Source: JAAFHB01 sp963675995
GTDB taxonomy: Bacteria > Bacteroidota > Bacteroidia > Bacteroidales > Prolixibacteraceae
Assembly: GCA_963675995.2 (NCBI GenBank)
Contig: CAXXIY010000001.1
Span: 3,038,001 to 3,102,000, forward strand
Direction of reading: 5' to 3'
DNA: 64,000 nt
The notes under the pieces were generated by a model that was not told the origin of the DNA, did not search any database, and saw nothing but the letters and a program-made list of their open reading frames with translations. The stretch's first letter is position 1; every line of letters begins with the position of its first letter. The translations under genes were made by a program, and so were the position numbers. Below, one piece after another: positions 8,348-17,322 of the stretch.

Positions 8348-10336
8348 TCATTCCTTTCCAAAGGTATTAAATTTAATTCTCAAAACATAAAAAGAGTTTG
8401 GGGCAAGGAGTTGATTAACAGTTTTCCCCTTTAATGTGAGCTCGTACTCAACCGGAATTACTAGGGTGGGCTGGTCCAGGGAATTGAATGCTGTCAGATC
8501 GTCATTTTTCAAAACATTCAGCTTTGCTTTGGCGAACGGCATTTTTGCGCCTTCCAGAACAACTTTCACCTGTTGAGCTTGTTGGGACGTATTGACAAGT
8601 TTGAGGATGATTTCATTCTTAGGTTCATCCAACGCTGCCGAACCATACAGCCCGTTATCTCCGGTAAGCGGCTTGTTTTCGAGTAGCATGGGCAAAACCT
8701 GAGTCCCTTTATTGTTGGAATACAATTTCTGAACGTAATAATTTACTGTGCCATATGATCGGAGGTTATCAAACCAGATCAAATCGGGTGTCCATTGCCA
8801 TCCATCGATGTGAGCGAAAAGCGGGGCATACGAGCAAAGCAGAACTACCTCTGCATTCCGCTCCAGTCCAGTCATAAAAGCGGCTTCGGAGAGTGCGCAT
8901 TTCCAGTTGTTATGTGTTTCTGGAGTCCCGGTTTTTATCCCATGTGCGGCATATTCTCCGGCAAAAATTTTGTAGCCTTTTCTGTTGTATTGGTCATATC
9001 GTGTTGCACTTTTCAGAAACCAGTCGGGATTGGCATAATAGTGTTCATCTACAATCTGGGCATTGAGCTTCTTTAGTTCTGTTGAGGCAAAATCGAAATT
9101 CTTTCCTGAAGGGGAGGGACCTGTCCCGGAGACGATTTTTATTAAAGGATATTTTTCATGGATGGTCTTCTCAAAAATCTGATATCGTTCAATGTATTGC
9201 ATACCCCATTGTTCGTTCCCGACACCTATCATTTTTAGATTAAAACTGGCAGGATGCCCCATTTGAGTTCTGATTTTTCCCCATTTTGAATCAGATGAGC
9301 CGTTGGCGAATTCAATCAGATCGATAGCATCCTGTAGATATGGATCGAGTTGATCCAAAGGGACAACCTCGGCAGTATTGTACTGGCAGGCTATTCCGCA
9401 ACTCAGGATAGGCAACGGTTCAGCACCAATGTCTTCGGCTAACTGGAAGTATTCGAAAAAGCCTAATCCGAATGACTGAAAATAGTCGGGTGTAAGCCGG
9501 TGCTTAAATTCGGTATTCCATCGGTTAACAATTAATTTTCGGTCCTGGGTGTTTCCAACAGTTTTCTTCCATTGATAACGGGTTTCCAATTCTCTCCCTT
9601 CGACAACACATCCACCCGGGAAACGGAGAAATCCAGGCTTTAAATCAGCAAGAAGCTGTACCAGGTCGGCGCGCAGACCACCTGGACGATTTTTCCAGGT
9701 ATCCTCCGGGAAAAGGGAGATCATATCGAGATCCAATGTCCCTTCTCCATCAAACCAGATGTTTAGCCGGGCTTTTTGTACGGTTGCGGTTGCTCCAAAA
9801 CTTACAGTGCACTTTTTCCACTCATTAGATTCCGGTGTCAGATTAGCCGTCCCAATTATGCCACCGTTAAGATCTTCTAACTCAACATGCATCTTTAGTC
9901 GACTCTCATTCACCTGCCGGGCCAGTACCGAAAAGTGGTAGGTTACACCTTTCTTAATTCCCATGCCCCGGAATCCTTCATTCGATAATCCAAACGATGG
10001 TTCACCCGCAGGAATGGTGATCCTCGCATAGCGGGGATTGTTGGGATTCGTTTCGCTTTGGTTGATAATCATCACACCCGTTGTGGTATCGGGTTTCATG
10101 ATTTTCCATCCCATCAATGGTTTAAAAAATTCAAACGAACGGTTTTTGACCAGTTCGGCATAAAGGCCTCCATCGGCTGCCAGATTGATATCTTCGAAAA
10201 ATATTCCCCACATGGTGGATTGGATTGGCGCAATCGGTTTTTTTATGTTTACGGTAATGAGGTGTTCCTGAGAATGGCCACTTATGGAGATCACCAAAAG
10301 GAATAAAATGGCAAATGTGAAGCTGATTTTGTTCAT
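8348..10336 (-). CDS. GH51 alpha-L-arabinofuranosidase, secreted
   Basis: Releases terminal alpha-L-arabinofuranose from arabinan or arabinoxylan. Start taken at the ATG at 10336, giving the signal peptide MNKISFTFAILFLLVISISG; an in-frame ATG at 10363 is upstream of it. The expected GH51 catalytic pair is present: acid/base Glu375 in GVGNEQWG and nucleophile Glu461 in FAGEYAAHG. An N-terminal segment starting MWGIFFEDINLAADGG and a beta-sandwich of about residues 90-220 precede the TIM barrel, as in the large extracellular GH51 enzymes of Bacteroidota. A C-terminal beta domain completes it. It lies between GH127 and the GH127-like gene, fitting stepwise removal of alpha- and beta-linked arabinofuranose. 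Confidence 0.9.
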   Translation of the reverse strand: MNKISFTFAILFLLVISISGHSQEHLITVNIKKPIAPIQSTMWGIFFEDINLAADGGLYAELVKNRSFEFFKPLMGWKIMKPDTTTGVMIINQSETNPNNPRYARITIPAGEPSFGLSNEGFRGMGIKKGVTYHFSVLARQVNESRLKMHVELEDLNGGIIGTANLTPESNEWKKCTVSFGATATVQKARLNIWFDGEGTLDLDMISLFPEDTWKNRPGGLRADLVQLLADLKPGFLRFPGGCVVEGRELETRYQWKKTVGNTQDRKLIVNRWNTEFKHRLTPDYFQSFGLGFFEYFQLAEDIGAEPLPILSCGIACQYNTAEVVPLDQLDPYLQDAIDLIEFANGSSDSKWGKIRTQMGHPASFNLKMIGVGNEQWGMQYIERYQIFEKTIHEKYPLIKIVSGTGPSPSGKNFDFASTELKKLNAQIVDEHYYANPDWFLKSATRYDQYNRKGYKIFAGEYAAHGIKTGTPETHNNWKCALSEAAFMTGLERNAEVVLLCSYAPLFAHIDGWQWTPDLIWFDNLRSYGTVNYYVQKLYSNNKGTQVLPMLLENKPLTGDNGLYGSAALDEPKNEIILKLVNTSQQAQQVKVVLEGAKMPFAKAKLNVLKNDDLTAFNSLDQPTLVIPVEYELTLKGKTVNQLLAPNSFYVLRIKFNTFGKE

Positions 10337-10386
10337 AAATTGAAAGAATCTGACGGTTATCATTAAAACGTGTTTGATTGAGGTGT

Positions 10387-12321
10387 TTATTTTATGGGTA
10401 TCCAGACCTTCATCTTGTTGACTCCACGATTGTTCCAGCTAAAATAGGGGATGGCAGTAACGAGATACTGACCACCTCCGTTACTTAGTGATATCGTTTC
10501 TACACCATTCAATAATCCGGGGTTAAAACGGGCGGTCATTCCGGAAGTTTTTGAGATAAGTATCTGATCGAGATTAGGATTATCCGTTCCTTCGAGGCAA
10601 TAGACTATCGGACCCCGTTCGATCGCTACTTTACCTTCATCTTCTGAAACTTTACTGTTGGCAACTACCTGGTGAATGGTCATCGGTATCGAGTAGTCCA
10701 CAACGTCGCCTTGCTTCCATTCCCGGTCAATCAATGCATATCCTTTTGCTGATTTCCAGGTGCAGGCTTCCCCATTGACAGTAATTGATGGCGGATCTTT
10801 TTCAACAGAAATATAGGAGTACAAATCACCGGGTATAGGTTGGTTCCGGGCCCACCCTGGGATGCGCAAACAGAGGGTAAATCGGCCCGGTTCCTTGGGG
10901 GAAACTGTGATTTTTACCGCCCCATCCCAGGGATAGAGTGTTTTCTGACTGATTGTAACCGATAATTTTTTATCCAATGCAATAGTCGAGGAACTTTGAG
11001 TAAACAGGTTTACATAGAGCTTGTTCTGCTCCCTGGCATAAATATATCCGGGAATTGAGGGGAGAAATCGACACATGTTGGTGGGGCAGCATGAACAACC
11101 AAACCATGGCTGACGATCCAGTTTCTCTCCGCTGTTGAATTTAAACTGAAGATCGCACTCCAAGGGGTTCGGATAGAAGAAGGTCGTTCCATCCAATCCG
11201 ATACCGGAAATCACGCCATTGTAAAGACAGCGTTCCAAAACATCAATGTATTTTGAATCACCATGAAGCAGAAACATACGGTAGTTCCAGTAAACATTGG
11301 CGATTGCAGCACAGGTTTCGTTATAGGCAGTAAGATTGGGCAACTCATAATTGTCTCCGAATGCCTCCCCCTGATGTCGGGCGCCAATTCCACCGGTGAG
11401 ATACAGTTTTTTCGTAACCATATTCTCCCAAATCTTATCAATTGCAGAGTGGTAATCCTGATTGCCGGTTAATGCGGCAACATCGGCGACACCGGCATAA
11501 AGATATCCTGCCCGAACAGCATGTCCAACCGCCTCATCCTGATGAATGAGTGGTTTATGATCCTGTGAATAAGCTTTTTTGGGGTCGTTTACTTTACCGC
11601 GGCTGTCAATAAAATATTTAGCCAGATGGAGGTATCTTTTCTCGCCCGTAATACGATAAAGTTTAACAAGACCCATCTCCACAATCTCGTGACCCGGTGC
11701 ATCGTTCCGCTTTCCCGGGGCAAAAACATGGGTGAGCAAGTCGGCATTCCTGAGGGCAATATTGAGAAAGTTCCTTTTCCCGGTCGATTGAAAATGGGCG
11801 GCAGCCGCTTCAAACAGATGACCTGAATTATATAGTTCGTGACTCAATACCGATTCCTTCTCCCAACGCTCATTCCCGGACCATTTATGCGGATGTTTTG
11901 GGTCGATGGTTCGTGCAGTGTACAGATAGCCGTCGGATTCCTGAGCTTTTCCAAGTATGGTGATCAGGCTATCGACATAACGATCGAGTTTTGAATCGGG
12001 ATGAACGCTCAGGGAGTAAGATGCCCCTTCAATGATTTTATAAATGTCGGTATCATCAAAGGGGAACTCTGTGCCGAAATTGCCCTTCCTGCTTGCCGCT
12101 TTTTCAAAATTGGCGACCCTTCCGGTCTCTTCACATTTTGCAAATAATGCGGGAATGGTGATGGTTCGTGCCGTCTCAATTTTTGGTAACCAGAACTGGT
12201 CATTGATTACTACCTCGTTGAATGGAATACCCTGAATCTGGTAATCCGATTTTGGGGAGACGTTTTTGCAGGAGAACAAACTTGAAATTAGGATTAACGG
12301 TAAAAAACAAAGTTTCTTCAT
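10387..12321 (-). CDS. GH127 beta-L-arabinofuranosidase lipoprotein
   Basis: A 644-residue DUF1680 family protein. The N-terminus (LISSLFSC) is a lipoprotein signal with Cys18 or near it as the lipid anchor. Zinc-site residues known from GH127 can be placed: Glu335 and Cys337 in NETCAAI, and Cys411-Cys412 in GCSCCPTN, one of which is the catalytic thiolate in characterised enzymes. The rest follows the family, including YPNPLECD and the C-terminal beta domain. GH127 enzymes cleave beta-1,2-linked L-arabinofuranose such as found in rhamnogalacturonan II or hydroxyproline-linked arabinans. Its neighbours on both sides are GH51 enzymes, separated by short gaps, consistent with an arabinan-trimming operon. 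Confidence 0.92.
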   Translation of the reverse strand: MKKLCFLPLILISSLFSCKNVSPKSDYQIQGIPFNEVVINDQFWLPKIETARTITIPALFAKCEETGRVANFEKAASRKGNFGTEFPFDDTDIYKIIEGASYSLSVHPDSKLDRYVDSLITILGKAQESDGYLYTARTIDPKHPHKWSGNERWEKESVLSHELYNSGHLFEAAAAHFQSTGKRNFLNIALRNADLLTHVFAPGKRNDAPGHEIVEMGLVKLYRITGEKRYLHLAKYFIDSRGKVNDPKKAYSQDHKPLIHQDEAVGHAVRAGYLYAGVADVAALTGNQDYHSAIDKIWENMVTKKLYLTGGIGARHQGEAFGDNYELPNLTAYNETCAAIANVYWNYRMFLLHGDSKYIDVLERCLYNGVISGIGLDGTTFFYPNPLECDLQFKFNSGEKLDRQPWFGCSCCPTNMCRFLPSIPGYIYAREQNKLYVNLFTQSSSTIALDKKLSVTISQKTLYPWDGAVKITVSPKEPGRFTLCLRIPGWARNQPIPGDLYSYISVEKDPPSITVNGEACTWKSAKGYALIDREWKQGDVVDYSIPMTIHQVVANSKVSEDEGKVAIERGPIVYCLEGTDNPNLDQILISKTSGMTARFNPGLLNGVETISLSNGGGQYLVTAIPYFSWNNRGVNKMKVWIPIK

Positions 12322-12378
12322 TTTCTCTAGTTTTAGGGCTATGGCTAATTTTCAAGATAATTGGCTATGAAAAAGATA

Positions 12379-14403
12379 TCAATTTTTTGTTTTCACCCGA
12401 ATAACGGTAAACGACCATGAGGGAAGTTTGCTTGTAAATTCCTTTCCCACTTTAATCAACGTAGTTTGGGGCAGTGCGGTCAGATCTTCAGGTAAACCGG
12501 TCAACACCGTTTGAATACCCGATTGATCTACAGCGTCTATCCCTTTTAGCTTAATGGTTGCGTTGATAGCAGCAGAGTTGTAATTGACGAGTTTGATAAT
12601 CAGATCGCTGCTTCGGGATTCGCTAACCACGGAAATGACACACTCCTCATCTTTTTTAAAAGGACCGGAAAAAGTCCGGTTACTTGATAGGAATGAATCT
12701 CCTGCATTTTGACCGTAGAGTTGCTGCACGTAGTAATTGACTGAGGGCTTTACCTCTGTGTTATTGAAATAGATCAGGTCCGGAATCCATTGGGTGTGTC
12801 CCTGTTTTGCAAGCAGTGGAGCGTAAGATGCCATGGTTACGACATCTCCGTTACGTTCAAGAGAGGCCATATATGCGGCTTCAGCCAGGGCCGAACGGAG
12901 GGTGTTTTTGCGCTTTACATCATGGGCAGCATATTCACCTACGTAAACCCCCGGATTCTTGCGGTCATAGGTATCGTATCGATGAAGATTTTTCAGGAAC
13001 CATTCGGGTTCTTTATAATAATGTTCATCCACCATGTTGACATTGTTTGCGTTGGCAAACTTCCAACCCTGTTCAAAATCTTCGCCATCAGGAAAAGGAC
13101 CTACCGTTCCGATAATCGTAATCGCGGGATATTTTGCTTTAATAACATCATAAATCAATTTAAATCGTTCACGGAATTCAGGCGTCTGTTTATCCTCGTT
13201 TCCAACTCCGATATATTCCAGATTAAATGGTTGATTATGTCCGGCTTCAGCCCTTTTAGATCCCCAGGTTGAGGTTGCAGGACCATTGGCATATTCGATC
13301 AAATCGAGAATTTCCTGGATATAATCATCCATTTCATTAAGAGGTAATCCCCGCTGACCTGTTCCACCAATGCGCCAGGTACCACCTGAATTTTGACAGC
13401 TTACTGCTGCCGGTACAACTGGTAACGGTTTAGCGCCAATATCTTCGCAAAACTGAAAATACTCAAAGTAACCCAGCCCTACCGACTGATGGTAATTCCA
13501 AATATTTCTTTGTTCTATACGTTGCCCGATGGGGCCAATGGTATTTTTCCACCGGTACATATTGGCGAGGCCATCACCATGCACGAGGCATCCACCCGGA
13601 AAACGGATAAACTTTGGTTTGAGATCTGCGATGGTCTGTGCCAGATCGGCCCTAAGCCCATTCGATCGGTTTTTAAAAGTCTTTTGTGGAAATAGTGAGA
13701 CTTCGTCAAGTGCAAATTTCCCTTTAGACTTTGCAAGGATAACAAAGCTACAACTGTCATTATTATCAAGGGCAGTGATCGTGGCAGAATATTTCTTCCA
13801 ACTCTTTGAATCAGCTATGAATGCCGACTCTCCGCAATTCTCCCCTTTCTTATTTTGTAATTTAATTTCAAAAGGGATGGGACTTTCAGATATCTGTCTG
13901 ATATAGGCTGAAAAATTGTATTTATCCCCAACCCTGACCGGAATTCCATCAAAACCTGAATTGGCCAGTCCAACACCTTGATGACCTTCATCTTCCACAC
14001 TTAGTGAAATATAGTGGGGGTTGTTATTATTGAGAGGTGAAGTTGTCTCGACCGAAATATTTCCGTATCCAAAATCCTGGTTTGTATATTCCCATGAAGT
14101 AAGTGGATTCCAACCTTTCCGGTCGGCCGGGCTATATTCGAAAGAACGGTTTTGAATCAATTCTGCATAAAGCCCTCCATCGGCTGCATAATTGAGGTCT
14201 TCGAAAAAGATTCCGAACAGATGATTGCTGATATTCACGCTCTTACGGGCATTAATGGACAAAAATAATTCCAGCCCCTTCTTCTCCGTTGGTTTTGGAT
14301 TCTCGATGCCCGATCTCTCTTTTGGTTTTTGAGAGGCGATAACAAATACAGGAGAAAATATTAGTAAGTAGATTATCAGTAGTATAAATAGATTTTTTTT
14401 CAT
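12379..14403 (-). CDS. GH51 alpha-L-arabinofuranosidase, secreted, second copy
   Basis: A 674-residue relative of the enzyme at 8348-10336 with the same layout: signal peptide (MKKNLFILLIIYLLIFSPVF), a GH51 N-terminal motif IFFEDLNYAADGG, a carbohydrate-binding-like beta-sandwich, the TIM barrel and a C-terminal beta domain. Catalytic residues are Glu403 in GVGNEDKQ and Glu490 in YVGEYAAHD. It has about 30 extra residues after the signal peptide and an inserted QNSGGTWRIGGTGQRG loop in the barrel not seen in the other copy, so substrate preference may differ. It is probably the first gene of the four-gene GH51-GH127-GH51-GH127-like transcript. Confidence 0.9.
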   Translation of the reverse strand: MKKNLFILLIIYLLIFSPVFVIASQKPKERSGIENPKPTEKKGLELFLSINARKSVNISNHLFGIFFEDLNYAADGGLYAELIQNRSFEYSPADRKGWNPLTSWEYTNQDFGYGNISVETTSPLNNNNPHYISLSVEDEGHQGVGLANSGFDGIPVRVGDKYNFSAYIRQISESPIPFEIKLQNKKGENCGESAFIADSKSWKKYSATITALDNNDSCSFVILAKSKGKFALDEVSLFPQKTFKNRSNGLRADLAQTIADLKPKFIRFPGGCLVHGDGLANMYRWKNTIGPIGQRIEQRNIWNYHQSVGLGYFEYFQFCEDIGAKPLPVVPAAVSCQNSGGTWRIGGTGQRGLPLNEMDDYIQEILDLIEYANGPATSTWGSKRAEAGHNQPFNLEYIGVGNEDKQTPEFRERFKLIYDVIKAKYPAITIIGTVGPFPDGEDFEQGWKFANANNVNMVDEHYYKEPEWFLKNLHRYDTYDRKNPGVYVGEYAAHDVKRKNTLRSALAEAAYMASLERNGDVVTMASYAPLLAKQGHTQWIPDLIYFNNTEVKPSVNYYVQQLYGQNAGDSFLSSNRTFSGPFKKDEECVISVVSESRSSDLIIKLVNYNSAAINATIKLKGIDAVDQSGIQTVLTGLPEDLTALPQTTLIKVGKEFTSKLPSWSFTVIRVKTKN

Positions 14404-14453
14404 TTCGATCGGCTTTTTTTATGGTAAATATTTGGAAATACCATAACTGACTG

Positions 14454-14461
14454 CAAATGTA
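14454..14461 (-). promoter_or_regulatory. Possible -7 box upstream of the GH51 operon
   Basis: On the minus strand TACATTTG (complement of 14454-14461) fits TAnnTTTG and lies about 50 bases upstream of the GH51 ATG at 14403. A -33 element is not convincing. It would allow the arabinan-trimming genes to be transcribed apart from the decayed genes upstream. Confidence 0.35.
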
Positions 14462-14478
14462 TGAAAATGAAAAATGTT

Positions 14479-15388
14479 TTAATACCAATTCATATTTAAA
14501 TAGTATATTTTACTTTTAAAAAAAGTCAATATAAAGAATGAGTTGAACTTACCTAATTGCTGCGTGTCGGGATCAGTTGCGGCAAGGATACCTTTTGGAA
14601 GGGGTATATAGTTACTATTAATACAACAGCCACCATAAATGAATTCAGGCAATTTGCTGTTCATCATACTTTCGGAAGCAGCTTTGCAACAATAACCTGC
14701 GAATTGGGAATTTATCTCCTTTTTACCATGCAGGTGATTGTACACCCCGATATTTACATTCGTGTCCTGTGCAGCCATTAAGACGTTGTAGATTGATTTT
14801 TCAATTTCAGAAGCATATTTCTCTTCAGTAGGGTAGAGGTGGAGAAGTTTGGTATTGATATTCGTCCAGAATACACGGTCGTAGTTTTTCCTTTCGCTGT
14901 GCGCCCCCTTGTTAAGTTTAAACGATTCTTCGGAATAGTAATTGTGATATCCATCGGCCCTGCCACGGTTTTTGATTTTGTTGACTATTGTATCTATTAT
15001 AATTTCGCATGTCGGTTCTTTCTCCCCAGCGCAATGTATTTGCCGCACCACTTTACAAAAGGCTTTCGATGGATGCTGGTAAATAAATGTCAGCAATTCT
15101 GTGGTTATTCTTTTTTGAACCAAATCATTTTACCGAAGATCCCCTAAATGTAAACACACATCTGTTGTACTGTTTGTTGGAAGCTTTATAATCACCCTAA
15201 TTGAATCCTGATGCATTCATTGTGAGTACCCAATTACCAAAAAAGAAGATGCCCGGTTCGTTACTGTTTGTAATAACAGCCGAAATATTTTTTTCACTTT
15301 CAGGCTGTTGTGCCAGGCAGGATAGACAGGACAGAATGCAACCTGAAATGGTCATTGCAATCAGTTCCATTAATTTGATCAGACCCAT
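14479..15388 (-). pseudogene. Decayed DUF1680 (GH127-like) glycosidase gene
   Basis: Two pieces of one broken gene. At 15388-15197 a lipoprotein-like or Sec signal (ISGCILSCLSCLAQQ) begins a protein that stops after about 63 residues. In a different frame, 15123-14479 encodes a fragment with ESFKLNKGAHSERKN, LLHLYPTEEKYASEIEKSIY, NVLMAAQ and CCKAASESMMNSKLPEFIY, the order of conserved blocks around the Cys-Cys pair of DUF1680 enzymes. The N-terminal few hundred residues expected in the family are missing between the pieces, and the C-terminal domain is absent after about residue 190 of the fragment. So the gene has a large internal deletion, a frameshift and a lost 3' end. It probably was another beta-arabinofuranosidase of this locus. 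Confidence 0.65.
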
Positions 15389-15477
15389 TTCGTTGAAGAG
15401 AGTCTCAAATGTTGCAGTTGCCTTCTAGATATAGATTTTAAGGATCAAAAGGCTTTTGGATTAATCCATTAATCCCG

Positions 15478-15749
15478 GTTGGGAAGCCATTCATCAAAGT
15501 TATCGTCCATCTGAAATTCGGTCACCCCACATTTTTTAAAAATTCGATGTGACTTCTCTTTTAAAGGTTTGACTTCCTCTGTTCCCCGAATCCTAAATTG
15601 GGCTTTACCCAAAAGTAATCATGTGCTTTGAGATCAATAAAATAAGCGCCACGAAATAAATTGTACCAAACCAAGATCTGTCCTGGTTTTCGATAAAAGT
15701 CGGGTGAAGGATCTTTAGCTTTAAATATTTTATTTAGCGAACCAGCATT
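15478..15749 (-). pseudogene. Frameshifted remnant of an unrecognised gene
   Basis: Reading leftward from 15749, one frame gives protein-like sequence with FKAKDPSPDFYRKPGQILV and YNLFRGAYFIDLKAHDYFW down to about 15595. A second frame continues with KEKSHRIFKKCGVTEFQMDD and NFDEWLPNRD, ending at a TAA at 15478-15480. The pieces fit together with one frameshift near 15590 and look like the last 85-90 residues of a larger protein. I do not recognise the family. No start or 5' part remains, because the intact gene at 15748-17268 ends exactly where the remnant begins. With the neighbouring decayed DUF1680 gene it fills the 15.39-15.75 kb gap. Confidence 0.45.
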
Positions 15750-17268
15750 AATTCATTTTCCTGATTTCTATTTGATTCGTGCCGTTTCTGTTAATAGTCA
15801 GAATATTGTCTACACCACGGAAATTTCCAAAATGCCACTGCTTTTTATCCAGTGGTTTGCCATTTGAAAATACTTCAGGTTTGAAGGTCAGTTTTATCCT
15901 CTCCACCCCTGAATCATCATATGATTTGTAGGAGATATTTTGGGGCTCATATTTTATCCTCAGAATGAAGGATGATGAATAAAATACATGGTTTTCATTT
16001 TTTGGCAACATATCGGGCATTTCAGCTATCCCATCGAGCAGATGCGGTAAATAATCCCAGTATGAGTCTGAAAACCAGGGCTCAATATAACCAATTCCAG
16101 TATAATTAATGGATTGCTGATTCCTGGAATATTTATTGTAGGCAGAATAGGTCGCCAATGCAAAGGAAGCTCTGGCTTCTTCGCGCACTTTTTCATCCTG
16201 GCAAACGCCATACCATTTTGCAACCACGGATGCATAGCGGGAAGTATGACTACTCATTTCCTTAAAACAACTGTCTTGTTCCTTGATGCTCGTTGCTCCA
16301 AAACGTTTCACCTTCCCGAAACGGTTTTCAACCCATTGAATCAATGCAGGAACATGAATTTTATAGTCAGGATCCATTTTAGGATGATTTAGGATATAAC
16401 GGGCCGTTTCCATCGGATTTTGCTGGTTCAGGTTGGCATGATTGATAACTACATCTTCGTAATAGCCCGACCACATGTTGCTTTTCATCGGATAATCCAA
16501 TATCCAATGCCACAGTAGGTCACGATTGTTTTTTAGCACCTTTTTATCGATTGTGACAGATTTAAGATCGAGTAGCTCATCAAAAAGCTGAACCGCAAGG
16601 ATCATACTTGAACAATATGGATCCAGGATTTTTCCGCTTTTCAGATTTACAATGAAAGGTAATGGAGATTGTTTGTCATTTCCGGGATGAATGTGCTGAA
16701 GAATGGTGCGGGCAATATGCTCTGCTTTTGTGAAATACTGTTTGTCGCCGGTAAATCGGTAATAGTTCAGGTATCCAATGGCAACCATACAAATTTTATC
16801 AACGCCACTCCATTCATCGGTGTATTCTCCGTCGGGAGTATCGTCCTGAGTTCTAGGCACGTCTGGCCAGGCCCAATCTTTGGGAGTATGGTAACTGGCA
16901 ACCCTTTCCATCAGTTTCCTGACAGGTGTTAATGCCAGACTATCTCCCGTAAAGGGATAATATTTTTTAAACGTTTCCATGCCCCAATACACATTACTTC
17001 CCTGATTGTTTTGTTTATAGCAAAATGAGCCATCTTTGTAAAGTTTCGAAGTAACCAGGTAGAGCGGGTCATTTCCGAATTTTGATGGATGGGATGGGCA
17101 GTTCTCCAGAAAATTCATACTCCACCGAATAACATTGCTATAATCAGTCCATGGCAATAATTTCCCGTCTTTTGTGACCACTTCATGGTCCATGATCATC
17201 TGTTTGTTTTGCCCGATTGCCATACCAATTGCGAGCATTAATGCTAACACAATGCTTAATTTTTTCAT
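15748..17268 (-). CDS. Secreted protein of unknown function, probable helical-toroid carbohydrate enzyme
   Basis: A 506-residue protein with a signal peptide (MKKLSIVLALMLAIGMAIG). I do not recognise the family. Residues 50-420 have repeated helix pairs rich in Trp and Tyr (for example YWGMETFKKYYPFTGD, YLNYYRFTGDKQYFTKAEHI), as in (alpha/alpha)n toroid lyases and hydrolases. The C-terminal 80 residues look like a small beta-sandwich. Conserved-looking polar clusters, such as DEWSGVDK, YEDVVINHANLNQQ and SHTSRYASVVAKWYG, could hold catalytic residues, but this is inference. Its place between the beta-helix proteins and the arabinofuranosidases suggests a role on the same pectic substrate. Confidence 0.7.
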   Translation of the reverse strand: MKKLSIVLALMLAIGMAIGQNKQMIMDHEVVTKDGKLLPWTDYSNVIRWSMNFLENCPSHPSKFGNDPLYLVTSKLYKDGSFCYKQNNQGSNVYWGMETFKKYYPFTGDSLALTPVRKLMERVASYHTPKDWAWPDVPRTQDDTPDGEYTDEWSGVDKICMVAIGYLNYYRFTGDKQYFTKAEHIARTILQHIHPGNDKQSPLPFIVNLKSGKILDPYCSSMILAVQLFDELLDLKSVTIDKKVLKNNRDLLWHWILDYPMKSNMWSGYYEDVVINHANLNQQNPMETARYILNHPKMDPDYKIHVPALIQWVENRFGKVKRFGATSIKEQDSCFKEMSSHTSRYASVVAKWYGVCQDEKVREEARASFALATYSAYNKYSRNQQSINYTGIGYIEPWFSDSYWDYLPHLLDGIAEMPDMLPKNENHVFYSSSFILRIKYEPQNISYKSYDDSGVERIKLTFKPEVFSNGKPLDKKQWHFGNFRGVDNILTINRNGTNQIEIRKMN

Positions 17269-17322
17269 GTTTTATTTTTGTAATGTGTTCTTAAGTTGTC
17301 TGAATACTATATTTACAATTTG

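Noticed and set aside
12790..13272. A 160-residue open frame antisense to the second GH51 gene.
   Set aside because: It lies wholly inside a well-supported catalytic domain on the other strand and has no family features.
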